Shown here: positions 47,001-62,000 of the stretch, one piece after another | How positions within the stretch are numbered: position 1 is the first letter of the stretch | Layout of the letters: every line of letters begins with the position of its first letter | From: an uncultured Candidatus Entotheonella sp. | Lineage (GTDB): Bacteria > Tectomicrobia > Entotheonellia > Entotheonellales > Entotheonellaceae | Assembly: GCA_958295825.1 (NCBI GenBank) | Contig: OY282375.1 | Span: 3,705,489-3,769,488, forward strand | Direction of reading: 5' to 3' | DNA: 64,000 bases | The notes under the pieces: generated by a model | Told to the model about the DNA's origin: nothing | Database searches by the model: none | Seen by the model: the letters and a program-made list of their open reading frames with translations, nothing else | Position numbers and translations under genes: made by a program

Positions 47001-50000
47001 GGACGACGACGGGGCGCCGACCTCGATTACGCTGACGGTGGATGATAACAGTGTGGGCGAGGGCGACGGGGCCACCACGATCACCGTCACTGCCACGGTG
47101 GACGGCGCCACTCGGTTCCCCGAAGCCAAGACGGTGCAGGTGAGCGTGGCGGGTAGCGGCACGGCGACGGCGGTGGACTTCGCGGCGGTGGCGGCGTTCG
47201 ACATTACGATCGCCGCCGGGGCGGAGAGCAAGACCGAAACCTTCACGCTGACGCCGACGAACGACTCAGTGGACGAGACCGACGAGACGGTGACGGTGAG
47301 CGGCACGTCGAGCGGCCTGACGGTGAACTCGGCCACGATCACGTTGACGGACGACGACGATGCGCCGACCTCGATCACGCTGACGGTGAACGATAACAGT
47401 GTGGGCGAGGACGACGGGGCCACCACGATCACGGTGACGGCCACGGTGGACGGCGCCACTCGGTTCGCCGAAGCCAAGACGGTGCAGGTGAGCGTGGCGG
47501 GTAGCGGCACGGCGACGGCGGTGGACTTCGCGGCGGTGGCGGCGTTCGACATTACGATCGCCGCGGGGGAGGCGAGCAAGACCGGGACCTTCACGCTGAC
47601 GCCGACCGACGATGCGGTGGACGAGACCGACGAGACGGTGACGGTGAGCGGCACGTCGAGCGGCCTGATGGTGAAGTCGGCCACGATCAGTCTCACCGAC
47701 GACGACGATGCGCCGACCTCGATCACGCTGACGGTGAATGACGACGCGGTGAGCGAGGACGACGGGGCCACCACGATCACGGTGACGGCCACGGTGGACG
47801 GCACGACCCGATTCGCCGAGGACAAGACGGTGAGCGTAAGTGTGGCGGGGAGCGGCACGGCGACGGCGGTGGACTTCGCGGCGGTGGCGGCGTTCGACAT
47901 CGAGATTGACGCCGGAGCGGAGAACGGGAGCGAAACCTTCACGCTGACGCCGACGGACGACACGGTGGACGAGACCAACGAGACGATCACGGTGCGCGGC
48001 ACGTCGGGCAGTCTGACGGTGAACTCGGACACGATCACGTTGACGGACGACGACGATGCGCCGACCTCGATCACGCTGACGGTGAACGATAATAGTGTGG
48101 GCGAGGGCGACGGGGCGACCACGATCACCGTCACGGCCACGGTGGACGGCGCGACGCGGTTCGCCGAGGTCACGACGGTGAGCGTGAGCGTGGCGGGTAG
48201 CGGCACGGCGACGGCGGTAGACTTCGCCGCGGTGTCGGACTTCAGCATCTCTATCGCCGCGGAGGCGGCGAGCGGGAACGAAACCTTCACGCTGACGCCG
48301 ACGGACGACACGGCGGACGAGACCGACGAGACCATCACGGTGAGCGGCACGTCGGGCAGTCTGACGGTCAACTCGGACACGATCACGTTGACGGACGACG
48401 ACGATGCGCCGACGCTGTCGATCAGCTCGCCGAGCGTCACTGAGGGCGACAGCGGCTCGGTGAACCTGACCTACACGGTGACGCTGGATGCGGCGAGCGG
48501 CAAACAGGTAACGGTGGCCTACGCCGACGCCGGGACCGGCACGGCCACTTCGGGGACGGACTACACGGCGATCACCGGCGGGACGCTGACCTTCGCGGCG
48601 GGGACGACGAGCCAGACCTTCAACGTGTCGGTGACGGGCGATGTCCTGGACGAGTCGAACGAGACGATCCTGGTGTCGCTGAGCGCCCCGACGAACGCGG
48701 TGGTCTCGACTACGGCGGGTACCGGCACGGGAACGATCACGGACGACGACGCGGCGCCGACCTCGATCACCTTGACGGTGGATGATAACAGTGTGGGCGA
48801 GGGCGACGGGGCGACCACGATCACGGTGACGGCCACGGTGGACGGCACGACGCGGTTCGCCACGGCCAAGACGGTACAGGTGAGCGTGGCGGGGAGCGGC
48901 ACGGCGACGGCGGTGGACTTCGCGGCGGTGTCGGACTTCAACATCGAGATCGCCGCAGGGGCGGCGAGCAAGACCGGGACCTTCACGCTGACGCCGACGG
49001 ACGATGCGGTGGACGAGACCAACGAGACGGTGACGGTGAGCGGCACGTCGAGCGGCCTGATGGTGAAGTCGGCCACGATCACGTTGACGGACGACGACGA
49101 TGCGCCGACCTCAATCACGCTGACGGTGAACGATAACAGTGTGGGCGAGGACGACGGGGCCACTACGATCACCGTCACTGCCACGGTGGACGGCGCCACT
49201 CGGTTCGCCGAGGCCAAGACCGTTGAGGTGAGCGTGGCGGGTAGCGGGACGGCGACGGCGGTAGACTTCGCGGCGGTGGCGGCATTCGACATCTCTATCG
49301 ACGCAGGGGAGGCGAGCAAGACCGGGACCTTCACGCTGACGCCGACGGACGACACGGTGGACGAGACCAACGAGACGGTGACGGTGAGCGGCACGTCGTC
49401 CGGTCTGACGGTGAACTCGGCCACGATCACGTTGACGGACGACGACGATGCGCCGACCTCGATCACGCTGACGGTGAACGATAACAGTGTGGGCGAGGGC
49501 GACGGGGCGACCACGATCACGGTGACGGCCACGGTGGACGGCGCGACGCGGTTCGCCGAGGCCACGACGGTGAGCGTGAGCGTGGCGGGTAGCGGCACGG
49601 CGACGGCGGTGGACTTCGCGGCGGTGTCGGACTTCAACATCTCTATCGCCGCCGGGGCGGCGAGCGGGAACGAAACCTTCACGCTGACGCCGACGGACGA
49701 CACGGCGGACGAGACCGACGAGACCATCACGGTGAGCGGCACGTCGGGCAGTCTGACGGTGAACTCGGCCACGATCAGTCTCACCGACGACGACGGCGCG
49801 CCGACGCTGTCGATCAACTCGCCGAGCGTCACTGAGGGCGACAGCGGCTCGAAGAACCTGAGGTTCACGGTCACCCTGAGCCCGGCGAGCGGGCAACAGG
49901 TAACGGTGCAGTACGCGGACGCGGGCACCGGCACGGCCACTTCGGGGACGGACTACACGGCGATCACCGGCGGGACGCTGACCTTCGCGGTGGGGACGAC

Positions 50001-53000
50001 GAGCCAGACCTTCGACGTGTCGGTGACGGGCGATGTCCTGGACGAGTCGAACGAGACGATCCTGGTGTCGCTGAGCGCCCCGACGAACGCGGCGATCTCG
50101 GCCACGGCGGGTACCGGCACGGGGACGATCACGGACGACGACGGGGCGCCGACCTCGATCACCTTGACGGTGGATGATAACAGTGTGGGCGAGGGCGACG
50201 GGGCCACCACGATCAGGGTGACGGCCACGGTGGACGGCACGACCCGATTCGCCACGGCCAAGACGGTGCAGGTGAGCGTGGCGGGCAGCGGCACGGCGAC
50301 GGCGGTGGACTTCGCGGCGGTGGCGGACTTCAACATCGAGATCGCCGCGGGGGAGGCGAGCAAGACCGGGACCTTCACGCTGACGCCGACCGACGATGCG
50401 GTGGACGAGACCGACGAGACGGTGACGGTGAGCGGCACGTCGAGCGGCCTGACGGTGAACTCGGCCACGATCAGTCTCACCGACGACGACGACGCGCCGA
50501 CCTCGATCACGCTGACGGTGAACGACGACGCGGTGAGCGAGGACGACGGGGCCACCACGATCACCGTCACTGCCACGGTGGACGGCACGACGCGGTTCGC
50601 CACGGCCACGACGGTGAGCGTGAGCGTGGCGGGTAGCGGCACGGCGACGGCGGTGGACTTCGCCGCGGTGGAGGCGTTCGACATCGAGATTGACGCCGGA
50701 GCGGAGAACGGGAGCGAAACCTTCACGCTGACGCCGACGGACGACTCAGTGGACGAGACCAACGAGACGATCACGGTGCGCGGCACGTCGGGCAGTCTGA
50801 CGGTGAACTCGGACACGATCACGTTGGCGGACGACGACGATGCGCCGACCTCGATCACGCTGACGGTGGATGATAATAGTGTGGGCGAGGGCGACGGGGA
50901 CACCACGATCAGGGTGACGGCCACGGTGGACGGCACGACGCGGTTCGCCGCGGCCACGACGGTGAGCGTGAGCGTGGCGGGCAGCGGCACGGCGACGGCG
51001 GTGGACTTCGCGGCGGTGTCGGACTTCAGCATCTCTATCGCCGCGGAGGCGGCGAGCGGGAGCGAAACCTTCACGCTGACGCCGACGGACGACACGGCGG
51101 ACGAGACCGACGAGACGATCACGGTGAGCGGCACGTCGGGCAGTCTGACGGTCAACTCGGACACGATCACGTTGACGGACGACGACGATGCGCCGACGCT
51201 GTCGATCAGCTCGCCGAGCGTCACTGAGGGCGACAGCGGCTCGGTGAACCTGACCTACACGGTGACGCTGGATGCGGCGAGCGGGAAACAGGTAACGGTG
51301 GCCTACGCCGACGCCGGGACCGGCACGGCCACTTCGGGGACGGACTACACGGCGATCACCGGCGGGACGCTGACCTTCGCGGTGGGGACGACGAGCCAGA
51401 CCTTCGACGTGTCGGTGACGGGCGATGTCCTGGACGAGTCGAACGAGACGATCCTGGTGTCGCTGAGCGCCCCGACGAACGCGGTGGTCTCGACTACGGC
51501 GGGCGCCGGCACGGGGACGATCACGGACGACGACGCGGCGCCGACCTCGATCACCTTGACGGTGGATGATAACAGTGTGGGCGAGGGCGACGGGGCGACC
51601 ACGATCACGGTGACGGCCACGGTGGACGGCACGACGCGGTTCGCCGCGGCCACGACGGTGCAGGTGAGCGTGGCGGGCAGCGGCACGGCGACGGCGGTGG
51701 ACTTCGCCGCGGTGGCGGACTTCAACATCTCTATCGCCGCGGGGGAGGCGAGCAAGACCGGGACCTTCACGCTGACGCCGACGAACGACTCAGTGGACGA
51801 GACCGACGAGACGGTGACGGTGAGCGGCACGTCGAGCGGCCTGATGGTGAAGTCGGCCACGATCAGTCTCACCGACGACGACGCGGCGCCGACCTCGATC
51901 ACGCTGACGGTGAACGACGACGCGGTGAGCGAGGACGACGGGGCCACCACGATCATGGTGACCGCCACGGTGGACGGCACGACCCGATTCGCCGAGGGCA
52001 AGACGGTGGGCGTAAGTGTGGCGGGGAGCGGCACGGCGACGGCGGTGGACTTCGCGGCGGTGGCGGACTTCAACATCGAGATCGCCGCGGGGGAGGCGAG
52101 CAAGACCGGGACCTTCACGCTGACGCCGACGGACGATGCGGTGGACGAGACCGACGAGACCATCACGGTGAGCGGCACGTCGGGCAGTCTGACGGTGAAC
52201 TCGGACACGATCACGTTGACGGACGACGACGATGCGCCAACCTCGATCACCTTGACGGTGGACGACGACGGCGTGGGCGAGGGCGACGGAGCCACCACGA
52301 TCACGGTGACGGCCACGGTGGACGGCACGACGCGGTTCGCCGCGGCCACGACGGTGAGCGTGAGCGTGGCGGGGAGCGGCACGGCGACGGCGGTGGACTT
52401 CGCGGCGGTGTCGGACTTCAGCATCTCTATCGACGCGGAGGCGGCGAGCGGGAGCGAAACCTTCACGCTGACGCCGACGGACGACGCGGTGGACGAGACC
52501 GACGAGACCATCACGGTGAGCGGCACGTCGGGCAGTCTGACGGTGAATCCGGACACGATCAGTCTGACCGACGACGACGGGACGCCGACCTCGATCACCT
52601 TGACGGTGGATGATAACAGTGTGGGCGAGGGCGATGGGGCGACCACGATCACGGTGACGGCCACGGTGAACGGCACGACGCGGTTCGTTGAGGCCAAGAC
52701 GGTGCGGGTAAGCGTGACGGGCAGCGGCACGGCGACGGCGGTGGATTTCGCGGCGGTGTCGGACTTCAACATCTCTATCGCCGCCGGGGCGGAGAGCGAG
52801 AGCGAAACCTTCACGCTGACGCCGACGGACGATGCGGTGGACGAGACCAACGAGACGGTGACGGTGAGCGGCACGTCGAGCGGCCTGATGGTGAACTCGG
52901 CCACGATCACGTTGGCGGACGACGACGACGCGCCGACCTCGATCACGCTGACGGTGGACGACAACAGTGTGGGCGAGGGCGACGGGGCGACCACGATCAC

Positions 53001-56000
53001 GGTGACGGCCACGGTGGACGGTACGACGCGGTTCGCCGCGGCCACGACGGTGAGCGTGAGCGTGGCGGGTAGCGGGACGGCGACGGCGGTGGACTTCGCG
53101 GCGGTGGAGGCGTTCGACATTACGATCGCCGCGGGGACGGAGAGCGATACCGAAACCTTCACGCTGACGCCGACGGACGACGCGGTGGACGAGACCAACG
53201 AGACGGTGACGGTGAGCGGCACGTCGGGCAGTCTGACGGTCAACTCGGCCACGATCACGTTGGCGGACGACGACGCGGCGCCGACCTCGATCACGCTGAC
53301 GGTGGACGACAACAGTGTGGGCGAGGGCGACGGGGCCACCACGATCACCGTCACCGCCACGGTGGACGGCGCGACCCGGTTCGCCGCGGCCACGACGGTG
53401 AGCGTGAGCGTGGCGGGCAGTGGCACGGCAACGGCGGTGGACTTCGCCGCGGTGTCGGACTTCAGCATCTCTATCGCCGCCGGGGCGGAGAGCGATACCG
53501 AAACCTTCACGCTGACGCCGACGGACGACACGGCGGACGAGACCGACGAGACCATCACGGTGAGCGGCACGTCGGGCAGTCTGACGGTCAACTCGGCCAC
53601 GATCACGTTGACGGACGACGACGATGCGCCGACGCTGTCGATCAGCTCGCCGAGCGTCACTGAGGGCGACAGCGGCTCGGTGAACCTGACCTACACGGTG
53701 ACGCTGGATACGGCGAGCGGGAAACAGGTAACGGTGGCCTACGCCGACGCCGGGACCGGCACGGCCACTTCGGGGACGGACTACACGGCGATCACCGGCG
53801 GGACGCTGACCTTCGCGGCGGGGACGACGAGCCAGACCTTCGACGTGTCGGTGACGGGCGATGTCCTGGACGAGTCGAACGAGACGATCCTGGTGTCGTT
53901 GAGCGCCCCGACGAACGCGGTGGTATCAACCACGGCGGGTACCGGCACGGGAACGATCACGGACGACGACGCGGCGCCGACCTCGATCACGCTGACGGTG
54001 GATGATAACAGTGTGGGCGAGGACGACGGGGCGACCACGATCACGGTGACGGCCACGGTGGACGGCACGACCCGATTCGCCGAGGACAAGACGGTGAGCG
54101 TAAGTGTGGCGGGGAGCGACACGGCGACGGCGGTGGACTTCGCGGCGGTGGCGGACTTCAACATCGAGGTCGCCGCGGGGGAGGCGAGCAAGACCGAAAC
54201 CTTCACGCTGACGCCGACGAACGACACGGTGGACGAGACCGACGAGACCATCACGGTGAGCGGCACGTCGAGCGGCCTGACGGTGAATTCGGCCACGATC
54301 AGTCTCACCGACGACGACGCGGCGCCGACCTCGATCACGCTGACGGTGAACGATAACAGTGTGGGCGAGGCCGACGGGGCCACTACGATCACCGTCACTG
54401 CCACGGTGGACGGCGCCACTCGGTTCGCCGAGGCCAAGACCGTTGAGGTGAGCGTGGCGGGTAGCGGCACGGCGACGGCGGTGGACTTCGCGGCGGTGTC
54501 GGCATTCGACATCTCTATCGACGCAGGGGAGGCGAGCAAGACCGGGACCTTCACGCTGACGCCGACGGACGACACGGTGGACGAGACCAACGAGACGGTG
54601 ACGGTGAGCGGCACGTCGGGCAGTCTGACGGTGAACTCGGCCACGATCACGTTGACGGACGACGACGATGCGCCGACCTCGATCACGCTGACGGTGGATG
54701 ATAACAGTGTGGGCGAGGGCGACGGGGCGACCACGATCACCGTCACCGCCACGGTGGACGGCGCGACGCGGTTCGCCGCGGCCACGACGGTGAGCGTGAG
54801 CGTGGCGGGTAGCGGCACGGCGACGGCGGTGGACTTCGCCGCGGTGTCGGCGTTCGACATCTCTATCGCCGCGGAGGCGGCGAGCGGGAGCGAAACCTTC
54901 ACGCTGACGCCGACGGACGACACGGCGGACGAGACCGACGAGACCATCACGGTGAGCGGCACGTCGGGCAGTCTGACGGTCAACTCGGACACGATCACGT
55001 TGACGGACGACGACGATGCGCCGACGCTGTCGATCAGCTCGCCGAGCGTCACTGAGGGCGACAGCGGCTCGGTGAACCTGACCTACACGGTGACGCTGGA
55101 TGCGGCGAGCGGCAAACAGGTAACGGTGGCCTACGCCGACGCCGGGACCGGCACGGCCACTTCGGGGACGGACTACACGGCGATCACCGGCGGGACGCTG
55201 ACCTTCGCGGTGGGGACGACCAGCCAGACCTTCGACGTGTCGGTGACGGGCGATGTCCTGGACGAGTCGAACGAGACGATCCTGGTGGCGTTGAGCGCCC
55301 CGACGAACGCGGTGGTATCAACCACGGCGGGTACCGGCACGGGAACGATCACGGACGACGACGCGGCGCCGACCTCGATCACCTTGACGGTGGATGATAA
55401 CAGTGTGGGCGAGGGCGACGGGGCCACCACGATCACGGTGACGGCCACGGTGGACGGCACGACGCGGTTCGCCACGGCCAAGACGGTACAGGTGAGTGTG
55501 GCGGGTAGCGGCACGGCGACGGCGGTGGACTTCGCCTCGGTGGCGGACTTCAACATCGAGATCGCCGCGGGGGCGGCGAGCAAGACCGGGACCTTCACGC
55601 TGACGCCGACGAACGACTCAGTGGACGAGACCGACGAGACGGTGACGGTGAGCGGCACGTCGTCCGGCCTGACGGTGAACTCGGCCACGATCAGTCTCAC
55701 CGACGACGACGCGGCGCCGACCTCGATCACGCTGACGGTGGATGATAACAGCGTGGGCGAGGACGACGGGGCCACTACGATTACCGTCACTGCCACGGTG
55801 GACGGCGCCACTCGGTTCGCCGAGGCCAAGACCGTTGAGGTGAGCGTGGCGGGTAGCGGCACGGCGACGGCGGTGGACTTCGCGGCGGTGTCGGCATTCG
55901 ACATCTCTATCGACGCAGGGGAGGCGAGCAAGACCGGGACCTTCACGCTGACGCCGACGGACGATGCGGTGGACGAGACCGACGAGACGGTGACGGTGAG

Positions 56001-59000
56001 CGGCACGTCGAGCGGCCTGACGGTGAACTCGGCCACAATCACGTTGACGGACGACGACGATGCGCCGACCTCGATCACGCTGACGGTGAACGATAACAGT
56101 GTGGGCGAGGGCGACGGGGCGACCACGATCACGGTGACGGCCACGGTGGACGGCGCGACGCGGTTCGCCGAGGTCACGACGGTGAGCGTGAGCGTGGCGG
56201 GCAGCGGCACGGCGACGGCGGTAGACTTCGCCGCGGTGTCGGACTTCAGCATCGAGATCGCCGCGGGGGAGGCGAGCGGGAGCGAAACCTTCACGCTGAC
56301 GCCGACGGACGATGCGGTGGACGAGACCGACGAGACCATCACGGTGAGCGGCACGTCGGGCAGTCTGACGGTGAACTCGGCCACGATCACGTTGACGGAC
56401 GACGACGGGACGCCGACCTCGATCACCTTGACGGTGGATGATAACAGTGTGGGCGAGGGCGACGGGGCCACCACGATCACGGTGACGGCCACGGTGAACG
56501 GCACGACGCGGTTCGTTGAGGCCAAGACGGTGCGGGTAAGCGTGGCGGGCAGCGGCACGGCGACGGCGGTGGACTTCGCCGCGGTGGCGGACTTCAACAT
56601 CGAGATCGCCGCGGGGGCGGCGAGCAAGACCGGGACCTTCACGCTGACGCCGACGAACGACTTAGTGGACGAGACCGACGAGACGGTGACGGTGCGCGGC
56701 ACGTCGTCTGGCCTGACGGTGAACTCGGCCACGATCACGTTGACGGACGACGACGCGGCGCCGACCTCGATCACGCTGACGGTGAACGATAACAGTGTGG
56801 GCGAGGGCGACGGGGCCACCACGATCACGGTGACGGCCACGGTGGACGGCACGACGCGGTTCGTTGAGGCCAAGACGGTGCGGGTAAGCGTGGCGGGCAG
56901 CGGCACGGCGACGGCGGTGGACTTCGCGGCGGTGTCGGCATTCGACATCTCTATCGCCGCAGGGGCGGCGAGCAAGACCGGGACCTTCACGCTGACGCCG
57001 ACGGACGACGCGGTGGACGAGACCGACGAGACGGTGACGGTGCGCGGCACGTCGTCTGGCCTGACGGTGAACTCGGCCACGATCACGTTGACGGACGACG
57101 ACGCGGCGCCGACCTCGATCACGCTGACGGTGGATGATAACAGCGTGGGCGAGGGGGACGGGGCGACCACGATCACGGTGACGGCCACGGTGGACGGCGC
57201 GACGCGGTTCGCCGCGGCCACGACGGTGAGCGTGAGCGTGGCGGGTAGCGGCACGGCGACGGCGGTGGACTTCGCGGCGGTGTCGGCGTTCAACATCTCT
57301 ATCGCCGCGGAGGCGGCGAGCAAGACCGGGACCTTCACGCTGACGCCGACGGACGATGTGGTGGACGAGACCGACGAGACCATCACGGTGAGCGGCACGT
57401 CAGGCAGTCTGACGGTGAACTCGGCCACGATCAGCCTGACGGACAACGACGCGGCGCCGATCTCGATCACGTTGACGGTGAACGATAACAGTGTGGGCGA
57501 GGGCGACGGGGCCACCACGATCACGGTGACGGCCACGGTGGACGGCACGACCCGGTTCGTCGAGGCCAAGACGGTGCAGGTGAGCGTGGCAGGGAGCGGC
57601 ACGGCGGGGGCGGTGGGCTTCGCCGAGGTGACGGCGTTCGACATCGAGATCGCCGCCGGGGCGGCGAGCGGCGCCGGCGCCTTTACGCTGACGCCAATGG
57701 ACGACACGGTAGACGAGACCGACGAGACCATCACGGTGAGCGGCACGTCAGGCAGTCTGACGGTGAACTCGGCCACGATCAGTCTCGTGGATGACGACGG
57801 GCCCTCGGATGACGGCGGGCCCCCGAATGACGGTGGGCCCTCGGATGACGGTGGGCCCTCGGATGACGGTGGGCCCCCGGATGACGGCGGGGTGCTGTCG
57901 CTGTCGATCGACTCGCCGAGCGTGACCGAGGGGGACAGCGGCTCGAAAGACCTGACGTTCACCGTGACCCTGAGCGCGGCGAGCGGCCGGCAGGTGACGG
58001 TGGACTACGCCGACGCCGGTACCGGCACGGCCACTTCGGGGACGGACTACACGGCGATCTCGGGCGGCACGCTGACGTTCGCGGCGGGGACGACGAGCCA
58101 GACGATTGTGGTATCGGTGATCGGCGACACGCTGGACGAGGTGGACGAAACGGTGGTGGTGACGCTGAGCAGTCCGGTGAACGCCACGCTGGGGACGGCG
58201 GCGAGTGGGACGGGGACGATTACGGACGACGACGCGGCGCCGGTGCTGTCGATCGACTCGCCGGGCGTGGCTGAGGGCGACGACGGTTCCAAGGCGCTGA
58301 CGTTCACGGTGACGTTGAGCGCGGCGAGCGGCCGGCAGGTGACGGTGGCCTATGCAGACGCCGGTACCGGCACGGCCACTTCGGGGACGGACTACACGGC
58401 GATCTCGGGCGGCACGCTGACGTTCGCGGCGGGGACGACGAGCCAGACGATTGTGGTATCGGTGATCGGCGACACGCTGGACGAGGCGGACGAGACGGTG
58501 GTGGTGACGCTGAGCAGTCCGGTGAACGCCACGCTGGGGACGGCGGCGAGTGGGACGGGGACGATTACGGACGACGACGCGGCGCCGGTGCTGTCGATCG
58601 ACTCGCCGGGCGTGGCTGAGGGCGACGACGGTTCCAAGGCGCTGACGTTCACGGTGACGTTGAGCGCGGCGAGCGGCAAACAGGTAACGGTGGCCTACGC
58701 CGACGCCGGGACCGGCACGGCCACTTCGGGGACGGACTACACGGCGATCTCGGGCGGCACGCTGACGTTCGCGGCGGGGACGACGAGCCAGACGATTGTG
58801 GTATCGGTGATCGGCGACACGTTGGACGAGGTGGACGAGACGGTGGTGGTGACGCTGAGCAGTCCGGTGAACGCCACGCTGGGGACGGCGGCGAGTGGGA
58901 CGGGGACGATTACGGACGACGACGCGGCGGGAACGATCGTCAACGACGATGGCGTTCTCGTCTCGATCGACTCGCCGAGCGCGGTGGAGGGGGGCAGCGA

Positions 59001-62000
59001 CTCGGCGACCCTGACCTACACCGTGACCCTGAACACGGCGAGCACCGAACAGGTGACGGTGGCCTATGCCGACGCCGGTACCGGCACGGCCACTTCGGGG
59101 ACGGACTACACGGCGATCTCGGGCGGCACGCTGACGTTCGCGGCGGGGACGACGAGCCAGACGATTGACGTGTCGGTGACAGGCGACACGTTGGACGAGG
59201 CGGACGAGACGGTGGTGGTGACGCTGAGCAGTCCGGTGAACGCCGCGCTGGGGACGGCGGCGAGTGGGACGGGGACGATTACGGACGACGACGCGGCGCC
59301 GGTGCTGTCGATCGACTCGCCGGACGTGGCTGAGGGCGACGACGGTTCCAAGGCGCTGACGTTCACGGTGACGCTGAGCGCGGCGAGCGGCAAGCCGATC
59401 ACGGTAGCCTACGCCGACGCCGGTACCGGCACGGCCACTTCGGGGACGGACTACACGGCGATCTCGGGCGGCACGCTGACGTTCGCGGCGGGGACGACGA
59501 GCCAGACGATTGACGCGTCGGTGATCGGCGACACGCTGGACGAGGTGGACGAGACGGTGGTGGTGACGCTGAGCAATCCGGTGAACGCCACGCTGGGGAC
59601 GGCGGCGAGTGGGACGGGGACGATTACGGACGACGACGCGGCGTCGGTGCTGTCGATCGACTCGCCGGACGTGGCTGAGGGCGACGACGGTTCCAAGGCG
59701 CTGACGTTCACGGTGACGTTGAGCGCGGTGAGCGGCAAGCCGGTCACGGTAGCTTACGCCGACGCGGAGACGGGCACGGCGGCGGCGGGGACGGACTATG
59801 AAGCGATTGCCAGCGGCACGCTGACCTTCCTGCCAGGGGAGACGAGCCAGACGATTGACGTGTCGGTGACGGGCGACACGCTGGACGAGGCGGACGAGAC
59901 GGTGGTGGTGACGCTGAGCAGTCCGGTGAACGCCACGCTGGGGACGGCGGCGAGTGGGACGGGGACGATTACGGACGACGACGCGACGCCGGTGCTGTCG
60001 ATCGACTCGCCGGACGTGGCTGAGGGCGACGACGGTTCCAAGGCGCTGACGTTCACGGTGACGTTGAGCGCGGCGAGCGGCAAGCCGGTCACGGTAGCCT
60101 ACGCCGACGCGGAGACGGGCACGGCGACGGCGGGGACGGACTATGAAGCGATTACCAGCGGCACGCTGACCTTCCTGCCAGGGGAGACGAGCCAGACGAT
60201 TGACGTGTCGGTGACGGGCGACACGCTGGACGAGGCGGACGAGACGGTGGTGGTGACGCTGAGCAGTCCGGTGAACGCCACGCTGGGGACGGCGGCGAGT
60301 GGGACGGGGACGATTACGGACGACGACGCGACGCCGGTGCTGTCGATCGACTCGCCGGACGTGGTTGAGGGCGACGACGGTTCCAAGGCGCTGACGTTCA
60401 CGGTGACGTTGAGCGCGGTGAGCGGCAAGCCGGTCACGGTAGCCTACGCCGACGCGGAGACGGGCACGGCGGCGGCGGGGACGGACTATGAAGCGATTAC
60501 CAGCGGCACGCTGACCTTCCTGCCAGGGGAGACGAGCCAGACGATTGACGTGTCGGTGACGGGCGACACGCTGGACGAGGCGGACGAGACGGTGGTGGTG
60601 ACGCTGAGCAATCCGGTGAACGCGACCCTGGCAACGGAAGGGGACGGTAAGGTTGTCTCGACCCTCACCGGCCTCGGCACGATTACGGACGACGACGCGG
60701 CGCCGGTGCTGTCGATCGACTCGCCGGACGTGGTTGAGGGCGACGACGGTTCCAAGGCGCTGACGTTCACGGTGACGTTGAGCGCGGTGAGCGGCAAGCC
60801 GGTCACGGTAGCTTACGCCGACGCGGAGACGGGCACGGCGACGGCGGGGACGGACTATGAAGCGATTGCCAGCGGCACGCTGACCTTCCTGCCAGGGGAG
60901 ACGAGCCAGACGATTGACGTGTCGGTGACGGGCGACACGCTGGACGAGGCGGACGAGACGGTGGTGGTGACGCTGAGCAATCCGGTGAACGCGACCCTGG
61001 CAACGGAAGGGGACGGTAAGGTTGTCTCGACCCTCACCGGCCTCGGCACGATTACGGACGACGACGCGGCGCCGGTGCTGTCGATCGACTCGCCGGACGT
61101 GGTTGAGGGCGACGACGGTTCCAAGGCGCTGACGTTCACGGTGACGTTGAGCGCGGTGAGCGGCAAGCCGGTCACGGTAGCTTACGCCGACGCGGAGACG
61201 GGCACGGCGACGGCGGGGACGGACTATGAAGCGATTGCCAGCGGCACGCTGACCTTCCTGCCAGGGGAGACGAGCCAGACGATTGACGTGTCGGTGACGG
61301 GCGACACGCTGGACGAGGCGGACGAGACGGTGGTGGTGACGCTGAGCAATCCGGTGAACGCGACCCTGGCAACGGAAGGGGACGGTAAGGTTGTCTCGAC
61401 CCTCACCGGCCTCGGCACGATTACGGACGACGACGCGGCGCCGGTGCTGTCGATCGACTCGCCGGACGTAGTTGAGGGCGACGACGGTTCCAAGGCGCTG
61501 ACGTTCACGGTGACGTTGAGCGCGGTGAGCGGCAAGCCGGTCACGGTAGCTTACGCCGACGCGGAGACGGGCACGGCGACGGCGGGGACGGACTATGAAG
61601 CGATTGCCAGCGGCACGCTGACCTTCCTGCCAGGGGAGACGAGCCAGACGATTGACGTGTCGGTGACGGGCGACACGCTGGACGAGGCGGACGAGACGGT
61701 GGTGGTGACGCTGAGCAATCCGGTGAACGCGACCCTGGCAACGGAAGGGGACGGTAAGGTTGTCTCGACCCTCACCGGCCTCGGCACGATTACGGACGAC
61801 GACACGCTGCTGACCTTCGGCGACGCCACGGTGGCCAACCAGATCTGGATCAAGAACACGGAACGCGCGCCGGTCACCCTGCCCGCAGCGAGCGGCGGTG
61901 ACGGCGAGCTGCGCTACGAACTCGCCCCCGATCTGCCGGCCGGCCTCACCTTCGCCGCCACCACCCGTGTCATCTCTGGCACGCCGGTCGTGGCCCTGGC

